In this document: positions 1 through 8,120 of the stretch, in pieces
Numbering within the stretch: the first letter of the stretch is position 1
Layout of the letters: each line of letters begins with the position of its first letter
Origin: Saccharopolyspora_D taberi
Lineage (GTDB): Bacteria; Actinomycetota; Actinomycetes; Mycobacteriales; Pseudonocardiaceae
Assembly (NCBI RefSeq): GCF_039534165.1
Contig: NZ_BAAAUX010000029.1
Location: 152,233-216,232 of the forward strand
DNA: 64,000 nt
Direction of reading: 5' to 3'
Position numbers and translations under genes: made by a program
Notes under the pieces: generated by a model
Told to the model about the DNA's origin: nothing
The model's database searches: none
Seen by the model: the letters and a program-made list of their open reading frames with translations, nothing else

Positions 1-1
1 C

Positions 2-985
2 GGCGACGTGCACGACGGCATCGCGCAGATGTTCCAGGTCATCGAGTACGCGCGGATGATGGTCGGCACCAAGGCCATCGGCACCCTGTCCACCGGCTAC
101 CTCAACGCGCTGGACTACGCCAAGGAGCGCGTGCAGGGCGCCGACCTGCCCCGGGCCGCGGACAAGACCGCCCCGCGGGTCACGATCACCAACCACCCGG
201 ACGTGCGCCGCATCCTGATGCTGCAGAAGGCCTACGCCGAGGGCCTGCGCGCGGTGTACCTGCTCACCGGCACCTACCAGGACCAGATCGCCCAGGGCAA
301 GGCCGCGGGCGAGGACGTCGCGCTCGCCGAGGCGGTCAACGACCTGCTGCTGCCGATCGTCAAGGGCGTTGGCTCCGAGCGGGCCTACGAGATGCTGGCG
401 CTGTCGCTGCAGACCCTGGGCGGCTCCGGCTACCTGCAGGACTACCCGATCGAGCAGTACATCCGGGACGCCAAGATCGACAGCCTGTACGAGGGCACCA
501 CCGCGATCCAGGCGCAGGACTTCTTCTTCCGCAAGATCGTCAAGAACAACGGCCAGGCGCTGGGCCACCTCGCCGGTGAGATCCAGAAGTCGCTGCAGGC
601 CGAGAACGCCGACGAGCGGCTGAAGGAGGAGCGCGCGCTGGTCGCCGCCGCGCTGGAGGACGCGCAGGGTCTGCTCGGCGCGGTCTTCGGCTTCCTGACC
701 TCGGCGCAGGACGACGTGCGCAACATCTACAAGGTCGGCCAGCACGCGGTGACGCTGCTGCTGAGCATGGGCGACCTGCTGGTCGGCTGGCTGCTGCTGC
801 GCCAGGCCGAGGTCGCGCACGCCGCGCTGGACGCGGGCGCGGGCAAGGACGAGGCGTTCTACAAGGGCAAGATCGCGGCGGCCCGGTTCTTCGCCAAGAA
901 CGTGCTGCCGGAGCTGAAGTCCCGTCGCAAGATCGTCGAGGCGGCGGACAACTCGCTGATGGACCTGGACGAGTCGGTGTTCTGA
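2..985 (+). CDS. acyl-CoA dehydrogenase, C-terminal part (5' end outside window)
   Basis: This is the C-terminal part of a long FadE-type acyl-CoA dehydrogenase, a flavoprotein that makes the 2,3 double bond in acyl-CoA during beta-oxidation. The frame is open from the first bases; the GTG at 8 is internal and the true start lies upstream. Seen here: the helical dehydrogenase domain with GGSGYLQDYP, then DSLYEGTTAIQ, whose Glu in Y-E-G-T is the usual catalytic base of MCAD-type enzymes, and the extended C-terminal helical tail typical of approximately 600-residue FadE5-like proteins. The gene ends at a TGA followed by a strong terminator. The fadA2/fabG4/htdX module at the other end of the window fits the same pathway, but substrate chain length cannot be read from sequence. 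Confidence 0.93.
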   Translation, partial: GDVHDGIAQMFQVIEYARMMVGTKAIGTLSTGYLNALDYAKERVQGADLPRAADKTAPRVTITNHPDVRRILMLQKAYAEGLRAVYLLTGTYQDQIAQGKAAGEDVALAEAVNDLLLPIVKGVGSERAYEMLALSLQTLGGSGYLQDYPIEQYIRDAKIDSLYEGTTAIQAQDFFFRKIVKNNGQALGHLAGEIQKSLQAENADERLKEERALVAAALEDAQGLLGAVFGFLTSAQDDVRNIYKVGQHAVTLLLSMGDLLVGWLLLRQAEVAHAALDAGAGKDEAFYKGKIAAARFFAKNVLPELKSRRKIVEAADNSLMDLDESVF

Positions 986-1001
986 TCCCAGCGGTGTGCT
1001 G

Positions 1002-1041
1002 ACCGCGCCCCCCGGTATCGACCGGGGGGCGCGGTCGTTTT
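1002..1041 (+). terminator. Rho-independent terminator after the acyl-CoA dehydrogenase
   Basis: A perfect 15-bp inverted repeat (1002-1016 with 1021-1035), loop ATCG, is followed by CGTTTTC. It begins 16 bases after the dehydrogenase stop. The stem is nearly all G:C and ends in a short T run, the classic intrinsic terminator layout. It also lies just beyond the 3' end of the converging MFS gene. Confidence 0.9.
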
Positions 1042-1090
1042 CAGCCTCGATTCGGGGTGGCCCGGTTTCTGCCGGGGGCACCGTCGTGTG

Positions 1091-2404
1091 TCAGCCCCGC
1101 TTCGGGGCGGCCCGCAGGAAGATCACCAGCATGGCCGCGGCGACCATCACGACACCGACCACCCACAGACCCGCGCGCTGCGAACCGGTCACGTCGCGCA
1201 GCGCGCCGGTGATGTAGGGCGCGGCGAAACCGCTGACGTTGCCGAGGGAGTTGATGAGCGCGATGCCGCCGGCAGCGGCGGCGCCGGACAGGAAGTTGCT
1301 GGGCAGCGCCCAGAACGTGGGCAGCGCGGCGCACACCCCGACGGCGCAGAAGGTCACCGCGAGCATCGCGGCGTAGGGGTTGCCGAGGTAGAGCGCGACC
1401 GGGATGCTCACGCCGCCCAGCAGCATCGGCAGCGCGACGTGCCACACCCGCTCGCGGGTGCGGTCGCCGTGCGAAGCCCAGACCACCATCGCCACCGCGC
1501 CGATCGCGTAGGGAAGCGCGGTGACCAGTCCGGACTCCACAGTGGACAGATCGGTGCCGTACTGCTGCTCGAAGCCGGCGATGATGGTCGGCAGGAAGAA
1601 GCCGAGCGCGTAGAGCCCGTAGGCGATGCCGAAGTAGACGAACGCCAGCGCCAGGATCCGCGGGTGCGTCAGCGCCTTGCGCAGCGGCCAGTGGTGCTTG
1701 GCCTCGGTCTCGCGCTGCTCCTCGGCGAGCTTGCCCGCCAGCCACTCGCGCTCCTCGGCGGCGAGCCACTTCGCCTGCTCGGGGCGGTCGGTCAGGTAGA
1801 ACCAGGTGACCGCGGCCAGCAGGATCGCGGGCACGCCCTCGACGAGGAACATGAACCGCCAGCCGGACAGGCCGAACACGCCGTGCCCGCCGCTGATCAG
1901 CACGCTGGACACGGTCGCGCCGATGGCGCTGGAGATCGGCACCGCGGCCATGAACAGCGCGACCGCCTTCGCCCGCTGCGCGGCCGGGAACCAGAAGGTG
2001 AGGTAGAGGATGATGCCGGGGAAGAACCCCGCCTCGGCCACGCCGAGCAGGAACCGCAGCACGACCAGGGTCGTCGCGTTGGGCACGAAAGCCATGACCG
2101 TGGCCACGACGCCCCAGGTGATCATGATCCGGGCGAGCCACTTGCGCGCGCCGAAGCGGTGCAGCGCCAGGTTGCTCGGCACCTCCAGCACGAGATAGCC
2201 GATGAAGAAGATGCCGGAGGCGAAGCCGAAGACGGTCGCGGTGAGCCCCAGCTCCTGGTTCATGCCGTTCGGCCCGGCGAAGCCGATGTTGACCCGGTCG
2301 AGGTAGTTGACGAAGTAGAGCAGGCAGAGGAAGGGCATGAGCCGGACGGCGACCTTGCGCAGGACGCGCTTCTCCAGCTGTGCGGCGACGTTGGCGCTGT
2401 TCAC
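1091..2404 (-). CDS. MFS transporter, anion:cation symporter-like
   Basis: A 437-residue major facilitator protein expected to have twelve membrane spans and to move a small organic acid with protons or cations. The N-terminus has the family features LYFVNYLDRVNIGFA in span 1 and GYLVLEVPSNLAL in span 2, typical of the ACS group (tartrate, galactonate, phthalate and 4-hydroxyphenylacetate carriers). A hydrophilic loop near residues 200-230 separates the two six-helix halves. Start is the GTG at 2404. It runs convergent to the upstream dehydrogenase and divergent from the SDR gene at 2507. The substrate is not predictable; neither neighbour names a catabolic pathway. Confidence 0.9.
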   Translation of the reverse strand: MNSANVAAQLEKRVLRKVAVRLMPFLCLLYFVNYLDRVNIGFAGPNGMNQELGLTATVFGFASGIFFIGYLVLEVPSNLALHRFGARKWLARIMITWGVVATVMAFVPNATTLVVLRFLLGVAEAGFFPGIILYLTFWFPAAQRAKAVALFMAAVPISSAIGATVSSVLISGGHGVFGLSGWRFMFLVEGVPAILLAAVTWFYLTDRPEQAKWLAAEEREWLAGKLAEEQRETEAKHHWPLRKALTHPRILALAFVYFGIAYGLYALGFFLPTIIAGFEQQYGTDLSTVESGLVTALPYAIGAVAMVVWASHGDRTRERVWHVALPMLLGGVSIPVALYLGNPYAAMLAVTFCAVGVCAALPTFWALPSNFLSGAAAAGGIALINSLGNVSGFAAPYITGALRDVTGSQRAGLWVVGVVMVAAAMLVIFLRAAPKRG

Positions 2405-2493
2405 CGGGAAGTACTAGGCAGACGGGGCGGCCGGGGTCAAGTGCTCGACCACTGGATGGGACGGCCGGTCGAAGCGAGCGGGGTGCCCGCGAC

Positions 2494-2506
2494 TACCGTT
2501 CCGGGC
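2494..2506 (+). promoter_or_regulatory. Leaderless-type -10 element for the SDR gene
   Basis: TACCGT at 2494-2499 fits TANNNT and is followed by exactly seven bases before the ATG at 2507, with no Shine-Dalgarno sequence. This is the usual spacing of a leaderless actinobacterial transcript that starts at the start codon. It also fixes the start choice in a much longer open frame. Confidence 0.55.
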
Positions 2507-3190
2507 ATGCCTGCAAGACCGATCGCCCTGGTCACCGGTGCCTCCCGCGGCATCGGTGCCGCGGTGGCCCGAGACCTGTCCGACACGCACGACCTGCTGT
2601 TGGGCGGGCGCGACGCCGCCGCGCTGGAAACCCTCACCGACGAACTGCCCGGTGCACGCCCGTGGACGGTGGAGCTGACCGACCACGAAGCGGTGGCGGC
2701 AGCCGTGGCCGACATCGACCGCCTGGACGTGCTCGTGCACTCGGCGGGCCTGGTCGAGCTCGCCCCGCTCGCCGACGCGCCTTCGGACTCCTGGCGCCGC
2801 ACGTTCGAGCTGAACCTGTTCGCGGTCACGGAACTCACCCGCCTGCTGCTGCCCGCACTGCGCGCGGCGGAAGGTCACGTGGTGCTGGTCAACTCCGGGG
2901 CCGGCCTGTCCGCCCGCCCGAACTGGGGTTCCTACGCCGCGAGCAAGTTCGCACTGCGCGCCTTCGCCGACGTGCTGCGCGCGGAGGAGGCCGCCAACGG
3001 AGTGCGGGTGACGTCGGTGTTCCCCGGCCGCACCGCGACCGACATGCAGCGCGAGGTCCGCGCGAGCGAGGGCGGCGAGTACCAGCCGGAGAACTACCTG
3101 CGACCGGAGTCGGTGTCCGCACCGATCGTGTCCGCCGTGCGCGCTTCTCGCGACGCACACTTGACCGAGATCGTCATCCGGCCTTCTTAG
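2507..3190 (+). CDS. Short-chain dehydrogenase/reductase
   Basis: A 227-residue classical SDR using NAD(P) to oxidise or reduce an alcohol/ketone pair. Visible are the nucleotide-binding TGASRGIG at residues 10-17, an NN-box equivalent HSAG, the catalytic Ser in VNSGAG, and the YAASK catalytic Tyr/Lys pair. After it comes VFPGRTATDM, typical of SDRs. The start is the ATG at 2507; the same frame is open far upstream only because the GC-rich opposite strand codes for the MFS gene. A probable leaderless promoter abuts the start. The gene ends immediately before tandem array 1. Substrate unknown. Confidence 0.9.
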   Translation: MPARPIALVTGASRGIGAAVARDLSDTHDLLLGGRDAAALETLTDELPGARPWTVELTDHEAVAAAVADIDRLDVLVHSAGLVELAPLADAPSDSWRRTFELNLFAVTELTRLLLPALRAAEGHVVLVNSGAGLSARPNWGSYAASKFALRAFADVLRAEEAANGVRVTSVFPGRTATDMQREVRASEGGEYQPENYLRPESVSAPIVSAVRASRDAHLTEIVIRPS

Positions 3191-3242
3191 GGGGTCGGTT
3201 GGCGGGCGGGGTCGGTTGGCGGGGTCGGTGGTCGCCGGGGTC

Positions 3243-4178
3243 GGTGGTCGACACGCCCCGGCGAGTCGGGTGGTCGACACGCCCCGGCGAGTCGTCGGAC
3301 TGGTCAACACGGCTCGGCGAGTCGGGAGTCCCGACACGGCTCGGCGAGTTGGGAGTCCCGACACGCCCACGTGAGTCGGGTAGCCGACACGCCGAGGCGA
3401 GTCGGGGTGGTCGATGTGGTCCCGGCGAGTCAGTGCGCTCGACATACCCCGGCGAGTCGGGGCCCCGGACACGCCCTGGCAAGTCGGGTTTCCCGCCCCT
3501 GGCAAGTCGAGCTTCCCGCCCCTCGGCGAGTCTGAGTACCCGAAAGGCCTCGGTGAGTCGGTCGGCCGACACGCCCGGCAAGTCGAGGTGCCGGACACTC
3601 CCCGGTGAGTCGGAGTACCGACACGCCTCCGCGAGTCGTGGGTGCCCAACGCATCTCGGCAAGTCCCGGTGCTCGACACTCCCTGGTGAGTCGACGCGCA
3701 CGGCAAGTCCCGGTGTGTCGAGGTGCCGGACACTCCCCGGTGAGTCGGAGTACCGACACGCACCCGCGAGTCGAGAGTGCCAGGCAGGCCGTGTGAGTCG
3801 GGATACCCGACACGACCACGTGAGTCGGGGTGCCCGACGTACGCCCGCGAGTTGGGTGCCCGGCATTTGCCGGTGAGTCGTGTGCCCGACACGCCGCAGT
3901 GGGTCGAGCTGCCCGACACGCCGGGGTGGAGCTGCCCGACACGCGCAGTGGGTCGGGCTGCCCCACAACGCCGCGGTGAGTCGAGCTGCCCACACGCCGT
4001 GGTGGGTCGGGCAGCCCGACATGCCCTGGTGCGTCGGGTTGCCAGGCACTCCCCGGCGAGGTCGGGTTGCAAGGCAATTCCCCTGTAAGTCGGGCTACCA
4101 GACATTCCACGGCGAGTCGGGCTGTCCGACACGCCGCTGTGAGTCGGACAACCCGGCATGCCCCGGCGAGCCGCGGGG
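3243..4178. repeat. Tandem array 1: about 35 degenerate units of about 27 bp, each a hairpin
   Basis: By eye there are roughly 35 head-to-tail units of 24-30 bp. The consensus has arms CCGACACGCC and GGCGAGTCGG separated by about two bases. These arms are reverse complements except for one A/A mismatch, so nearly every unit can fold into a 10-bp stem on either strand. Units differ mainly in the arms and in the 4-6-bp linker. Several read GGCAAGTCG or GGTGAGTCG, and units near 3905-4020 read GTGGGTCG. The array fills the space between the 3' ends of the convergent SDR and amidohydrolase genes. Long open frames exist on both strands but change frame with unit length, so I treat them as non-coding. 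Confidence 0.92.
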
Positions 4179-4226
4179 CGAGTCGCGGGCAAGTGCAGCC
4201 CGAAGAGACCTGCTCGCCGGGCGAGC

Positions 4227-5558
4227 TCAGCCGCGGACGTGGGTCGCGGCGGTGCGGGCCGCGGCCTGGACGTGCCTGCGGTCGACTCGGGTGGGTTCGC
4301 GGTCGTGGAGGACTTCCTCGCCCGCCACCCAGACGTCGCGGACGCAGCGGGAGCCGGAGGCCCAGACGATGTTGGCGAGGACCTGGTCGTCCGGGGCGTC
4401 GAGGCCGGTGGCGAACGCCGGGTTGTCCACGTCGAGGTGGACGATGTCGGCCCAGCGGCCCGGTTCGAGCGAGCCGATGTCGTCGCGGTGGAGGGCCGCG
4501 GCGCCGCCGCGGGTGGCGGCCAGCAGTGCTGCGCCCGCGCTCAGCGCGGTGGCGTCGCCGGTGCTGGTGCGGGCGAACAACCCCGCCAGCTGGACCTCCT
4601 CCCACAGGTCGAGGTCGTCGTTGGCGGCGGGGCCGTCGGTGCCGAGTCCGACCGGAACGCCCGCGGCCAGCAGGTCGACCAGCCGTGCCGTGCCGGACGC
4701 GAGTTTGGCGTTGGAGCCCGGGCAGTGCGCGACACCGACCTGCTTGCGGGCGAACAGCGCCAGATCGTCGTCGCTGAGGTGGACGCCGTGCGCGGCGAGC
4801 ACCCGACCCTCGAGCAGCCCGACCTTCTCCATCAGCGCGGGCACCGAACCGAAGCTCTCCCGCTGGGCGACGTCCTCCTGCAGGGTCTCGGCGACGTGGA
4901 TGTGGACCAGCGCGCCACGCTGCTGCGCGGCCTCGGCGATGGTCTGCAGTGCCTCCGGCGGCAGCGTGTACGCCGAGTGCGGACCGTAGGCCAGCTCCAC
5001 GCGGTCACCGGGGCCGAACCTCAAACCATCGGCGTCGATCCACCGGCTGATCCCGTCGACCATGCCCTGCCAGCTGCCGAGTCCGCCGAGCTCGGGAGTG
5101 TCGATGACCGCGGGCGCCACCACCAGCCGGGAGCCGACCGCCAGCGCGCCCTCGGCCACGGACTCGCCGGAGAAGTACATCTCGGCGCTGGTCGTCACGC
5201 CCGCGCGCAGCATCTCCACGCAGCCCAGCTCCATGCCAGCGCGCACGTCGGAGCGGCGCAGCCGCGCTTCGGCGGGCCAGATGACGTCGCGGAGCCACGG
5301 CAGCAACGGCAGATCGCTGCCCATGCCGCGCAGCAGCGTCATCGGGCTGTGCGCGTGCGCGTTGATCAGCCCGGGGAGCAGCACTCCGCTGCACTCCCGC
5401 ACCTGCGCGTCGGCCGGACGGGCCGGCGCATCGGCCTGGGGACCGCAGTAGAGGATGCGGCCGTCCTCGTCGATGTCCACGACCGCGTCCCGGATCATCG
5501 AGCAGTTCGGGTCGCAGGGCAGCACCAGCGGGGCGTGGAGGCGAAAGGCGATCGGCAT
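4227..5558 (-). CDS. Amidohydrolase, SAH/chlorohydrolase deaminase-like
   Basis: A metal-dependent TIM-barrel hydrolase of the TrzN/SsnA/S-adenosylhomocysteine deaminase group, expected to deaminate a purine, pterin or related ring. Motifs in order: PGLINAHAHSP (first metal His pair), HIHVAET (third metal His region), LAAHGVHL and VAHCPGSNAKLASG (His), and GLGTDGPAANDDLD (metal Asp), then the small beta domain with EPGRWADIV. Length of 443 residues is normal. I chose the ATG at 5558; another ATG at 5567 is in frame. The 3' end faces tandem array 1. The tiny membrane ORF upstream (5581-5697) may share its transcript. The exact substrate cannot be assigned. Confidence 0.88.
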   Translation of the reverse strand: MPIAFRLHAPLVLPCDPNCSMIRDAVVDIDEDGRILYCGPQADAPARPADAQVRECSGVLLPGLINAHAHSPMTLLRGMGSDLPLLPWLRDVIWPAEARLRRSDVRAGMELGCVEMLRAGVTTSAEMYFSGESVAEGALAVGSRLVVAPAVIDTPELGGLGSWQGMVDGISRWIDADGLRFGPGDRVELAYGPHSAYTLPPEALQTIAEAAQQRGALVHIHVAETLQEDVAQRESFGSVPALMEKVGLLEGRVLAAHGVHLSDDDLALFARKQVGVAHCPGSNAKLASGTARLVDLLAAGVPVGLGTDGPAANDDLDLWEEVQLAGLFARTSTGDATALSAGAALLAATRGGAAALHRDDIGSLEPGRWADIVHLDVDNPAFATGLDAPDDQVLANIVWASGSRCVRDVWVAGEEVLHDREPTRVDRRHVQAAARTAATHVRG

Positions 5559-5580
5559 GCCCCGCATTCTGCCGGACCCG

Positions 5581-5697
5581 TCACACGCCGAACGCACTCG
5601 CGGACAGCCACATGGTGGCTCCTGCCGCGACCACGAACGCGAGGATCAGGACGAGGGCGATGAGGTCGGAGGGACGGTCGAGAACTCGTGGTGGCAT
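5581..5697 (-). CDS. Small single-span membrane protein (38 aa)
   Basis: An ATG at 5697 opens a 38-codon frame ending at TGA 5581-5583. The product is MPPRVLDRPS, then a hydrophobic stretch LIALVLILAFVVAAG, and a short tail ending SASAFGV. Such tiny one-helix proteins are commonly missed. Codon use is GC-rich at third positions like its neighbours. A GGAG lies very close to the ATG, so ribosome binding is not ideal. It is the first frame on its strand after a region with repeated CCGATNG motifs, and the amidohydrolase follows 22 bp later. Function unknown. It could be chance; a similar 38-residue ORF with the same kind of upstream motif occurs at 13781. Confidence 0.45.
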   Translation of the reverse strand: MPPRVLDRPSDLIALVLILAFVVAAGATMWLSASAFGV

Positions 5698-5740
5698 AAC
5701 TCCAGGATCGGCTTCGGCGGTCGGGTTCACCTCGGCTGAT

Positions 5741-5767
5741 GGGCCGATGGACCTCGTCCGATAGGCC
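5741..5767 (-). promoter_or_regulatory. Repeated CCGATGG / CCGATAG motif
   Basis: GGCCGATGG at 5742-5750 and CCGATAGGCC at 5758-5767 form a direct repeat with 14-bp spacing; between them GGAC and GTCC form a small dyad. The site lies 40-70 bp upstream of the 38-residue membrane ORF. Closely similar sequences occur before the ABC exporter genes at 10601 and 20660. It may be a response-regulator site; this is inference from recurrence only. Confidence 0.35.
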
Positions 5768-5820
5768 AGGACCGACCAGTCCGTTCGGCCAAGGCGAAAC
5801 CCTTGCCGCCAGTCCCCCGC

Positions 5821-6675
5821 CTAGGTCCGCAGACCGTGCCTGTCCAGCCAGGACGCGATGGTCGTGCCGATCGCCTCGGGCTGGTCCTCCGGGGTGTGGT
5901 GTCCGGCGACCACCTCGTGGTGGACGATCTCCAGCCCGGCGATGTTGGCCGCGCACCAATCGATGAGCTCCGGGCCCAGCATCGTTCCCGGCCCGGGTTC
6001 GAAGGTGAGCATCAGCTTCGGCACCTCGGGGCTGGCGGCCAGCCACTCGTCGTAGCGGCTCACCCTGGCGACCACGTCGGCGGGCTCCCCGCCCAGCGGC
6101 ATCATGCGCGCCCACCGCAGCAGCGGAAGCCGGCTCTCGCGCGTGGGGTACGGCCTGCGGTAGACGTCGAGGTCCGCCTCGCTGATCGGACGCGCCACGG
6201 TGCCCGGCAGACCGTCGATGAACGCGTCCGCCACCGCTTCACCGATCCCGGGGGTCTTGATCGAGCGGAACAGTTCCCGGCCGCCTTCGGGGAATTCCTG
6301 CCAGGACATGGGTTTCACGATCGCCTCCGTGAACGCGATGCCCCGCACCCGCCCGGGATGGCGGGCGGCCAGGTCGAAGGCGAGCGCGCCGCCCCAGTCG
6401 TGCCCGACCAGGACGACGTCGTCGAGGCCGAGCGCTTCGAACCACGCGTCCAGGTAACGGGAATGATCGTCGAAGGTGTGGGCGATGTCGGGTTTGCCGG
6501 AGTCGCCCATGCCGATCAGGTCCGGCGCCAGCAGCCGGCCTGGGCCGCCGACGGCGGGCAGGACGTTTCGCCACAGGTGCGACGACGTCGGGTTGCCGTG
6601 CAGGAAGACGATCGGCACTCCGGTGCCGGTTTCGCGGTGGGAGATGGTCGAGTCGAGGACGTGCGTGACTGGCAT
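5821..6675 (-). CDS. Haloalkane dehalogenase-like alpha/beta hydrolase
   Basis: A 284-residue alpha/beta-hydrolase of the DhaA/LinB type. The oxyanion motif HGNPTSS (residues 26-32) supplies the Asn used by haloalkane dehalogenases to hold halide, and GHDWG (91-95) gives the Asp nucleophile followed by Trp, unlike the Ser of esterases. The catalytic His is in VAGHHTPED near the C-terminus. These features favour dehalogenase chemistry (R-X to R-OH), but many family members have no known natural substrate. Start ATG at 6675; the stop is TAG at 5821-5823. It lies 29 bp downstream of the NmrA gene in the same direction, so both probably answer to the divergent HxlR regulator. Confidence 0.88.
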   Translation of the reverse strand: MPVTHVLDSTISHRETGTGVPIVFLHGNPTSSHLWRNVLPAVGGPGRLLAPDLIGMGDSGKPDIAHTFDDHSRYLDAWFEALGLDDVVLVGHDWGGALAFDLAARHPGRVRGIAFTEAIVKPMSWQEFPEGGRELFRSIKTPGIGEAVADAFIDGLPGTVARPISEADLDVYRRPYPTRESRLPLLRWARMMPLGGEPADVVARVSRYDEWLAASPEVPKLMLTFEPGPGTMLGPELIDWCAANIAGLEIVHHEVVAGHHTPEDQPEAIGTTIASWLDRHGLRT

Positions 6676-6704
6676 GACCGGCTTTCGGTTGAGGTGGAAG
6701 GAAA

Positions 6705-7526
6705 TCAGCGGAAGGCTGCGGCGTTGCGCGCCGCCCACTCGGCGAAGGCCCGGGGCGGGCGGCCCAGAACGCGCTCGACGTCGGGGCTCACGCGCTGCTC
6801 GGCGGGCGACGGCGTGCCGAGGATGTCGAGGGTGGTTTCGGCGACCGGTTCTGGCATGAACTGCAGGAGTCCCGCCCGCGCCTCCTCGCGGCCCTGCTCG
6901 ACGAACTGCACCGGTTCGCCCAGCACGTCGCTGATCACCGCCACCTGCTCGCGCGGCGAGATCCGCGCCGGGCCGGTCAGCTCGTAGGTGTTGCCGACGT
7001 GCCCGGTTCCGCGCAGTGCGGCGGCCGCGACGTCGGCGATGTCGGCCGGATCGACGACCGGCAGCGCGACGTCCCCGAACGGCGCGGCGACCATCCGCTG
7101 CTCGCGGACCATTCCCGACCACATCAAGGCGTTCGAGCCGAAGCCACCCGGCCGCAGCATCGTCCACTCCAGACCCGACTGCTTGACGGCGTTCTCCAGT
7201 TCCGGCGGGTGCCGTCGAGTCCCGACGCCTTGGGAGGAGAGGAAGACGACCCGGCTGAGCCCAGCGGCCCGTGCGGTATCGAGGACGCCAGTCACGTCGC
7301 CTGCCGACAGATTGCCGGTGACCAGCAGGAACAACGCCTCTGCTCCGTCGAACGCGGGCTTGAGGTTCGCCGGATCAGCCAGATCGGCCTGCTGGTGTCG
7401 CACCTGCGTCGGAAGGTCGCGAGGCCCCGCGCCGCGCGACACCGCCGTGACCTGCTCTCCAGCTGCGGCCAACGCCTGCACGAGCGGTCGACCGACGTTC
7501 CCGGTCGCTCCTGCCACCACGATCAT
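6705..7526 (-). CDS. NmrA-like NAD(P)-binding protein
   Basis: A 273-residue atypical SDR (NmrA/quinone-reductase-2 type) with the N-terminal Rossmann motif VAGATGNVGRPL, then FLSSQGVG and LRPGGFGSN in positions typical of the family. It lacks the classical catalytic Tyr-x-x-x-Lys, so it may be a redox sensor or a quinone or aldehyde reductase. Start is the ATG at 7526, preceded at five bases by GGGAG; an in-frame GTG at 7532 overlaps that ribosome site and is less likely. Divergent from the HxlR gene with 96 bp between, the common arrangement in which HxlR controls a detoxification reductase. Confidence 0.86.
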   Translation of the reverse strand: MIVVAGATGNVGRPLVQALAAAGEQVTAVSRGAGPRDLPTQVRHQQADLADPANLKPAFDGAEALFLLVTGNLSAGDVTGVLDTARAAGLSRVVFLSSQGVGTRRHPPELENAVKQSGLEWTMLRPGGFGSNALMWSGMVREQRMVAAPFGDVALPVVDPADIADVAAAALRGTGHVGNTYELTGPARISPREQVAVISDVLGEPVQFVEQGREEARAGLLQFMPEPVAETTLDILGTPSPAEQRVSPDVERVLGRPPRAFAEWAARNAAAFR

Positions 7527-7566
7527 GATCACTCCCGTTCCGAGTTCCTAACGACTCGGAGGAAGC

Positions 7567-7593
7567 TACCTTCGTGGATATAGTAGGTACCTA
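7567..7593. promoter_or_regulatory. Divergent nmrA/hxlR promoter with palindrome
   Basis: Within the 96-bp divergent gap there is a perfect 10-bp palindrome TAGGTACCTA (7584-7593). An overlapping inverted repeat pairs TACCT (7567-7571) with AGGTA (7585-7589). TATAGT at 7579-7584 is a good -10 hexamer for the regulator gene, so a repressor bound here would block it. HxlR proteins usually bind such inverted repeats in divergent promoters; the assignment to this HxlR is inferred. Confidence 0.5.
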
Positions 7594-7622
7594 GAGGAAA
7601 GTATTGGAAACAGGGGCGTTTT

Positions 7623-8000
7623 ATGGCTGAAAACACAGCGGGCAGCACGGTTCGCGACCCGGAGCAAGCGTGCCCGATCGCCCCGGTGGTCGACATCGTC
7701 TTCAGCCGCTGGACCACGCCGATCCTCTGGGCGCTGCACGAGTTCGGGCGGCAGCGGTTCGTGGAACTGGAACGCAGGATCACCTCGATCACGCCCAAAG
7801 TGCTGACGCAGCGCCTCCGGCAACTGGAACGCGACGGGCTCGTGGTGCGCACCTATCACGCCGAGGTTCCGCCGCGGGTGGAGTACGAGATCAGCGAGCT
7901 GGGGCGGAGCCTCGCACCGCTGTTCGCGACGCTCGCCGAGTGGGCGAGCGACAACCTGAGCAAGGTCGATCAGGCTCGGCGGGACTACGACGCCGGGTGA
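7623..8000 (+). CDS. HxlR-family transcriptional regulator
   Basis: A 125-residue winged-helix regulator. The helix-turn-helix region (FVELERRITSITPKVLTQ, then LRQLERDGLV) and the wing EYEISELGRSLAP are typical of HxlR proteins. The single Cys in EQACPIA near residue 17 matches the N-terminal Cys that senses quinones, aldehydes or disulfide stress in YodB/CatR/HypR-like members. Start ATG at 7623 with AGGGG about nine bases upstream. Divergent from the NmrA and dehalogenase-like genes, which it most likely represses until an electrophile is met. Its 3' end converges on the response regulator at 8121. Confidence 0.9.
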   Translation: MAENTAGSTVRDPEQACPIAPVVDIVFSRWTTPILWALHEFGRQRFVELERRITSITPKVLTQRLRQLERDGLVVRTYHAEVPPRVEYEISELGRSLAPLFATLAEWASDNLSKVDQARRDYDAG

Positions 8001-8042
8001 GCCGCGGGAAGGGTGCAGCTCCGACGCCGGCTGATCGGATGA

Positions 8043-8096
8043 GCTGCCGGGTACGGCAGCCGCATGGGGAGCCGGAAGCGACGCCGGGTCTGGCGT
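8043..8096. terminator. Paired hairpins between convergent genes
   Basis: GCTGCCG (8043-8049) pairs with CGGCAGC (8054-8060) around a GGTA loop, and ACGCC (8081-8085) pairs with GGCGT (8092-8096). They lie between the convergent HxlR and response-regulator stops. There is no T run, so a terminator role is only plausible. Confidence 0.4.
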
Positions 8097-8120
8097 GTGG
8101 AGTGTCCGGCGGAGCGTCGC

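Noticed and set aside
1088..2506. N-terminal extension of the SDR gene back to 1088
   Set aside because: The extra 470 residues are the antisense of the MFS gene and have no resemblance to a protein; a leaderless promoter supports the ATG at 2507.
3243..4178. CRISPR array
   Set aside because: Units are adjacent and degenerate with 4-6-bp linkers; there are no unique spacers of 30 bp or more, and no cas genes occur nearby.
2414..4605. Long minus-strand open frames through array 1 (up to about 590 codons)
   Set aside because: They are low-complexity Arg/Pro/Ser/Thr translations of the repeat and parts of two genes, with frame changes at each unit-length change and no ribosome site.
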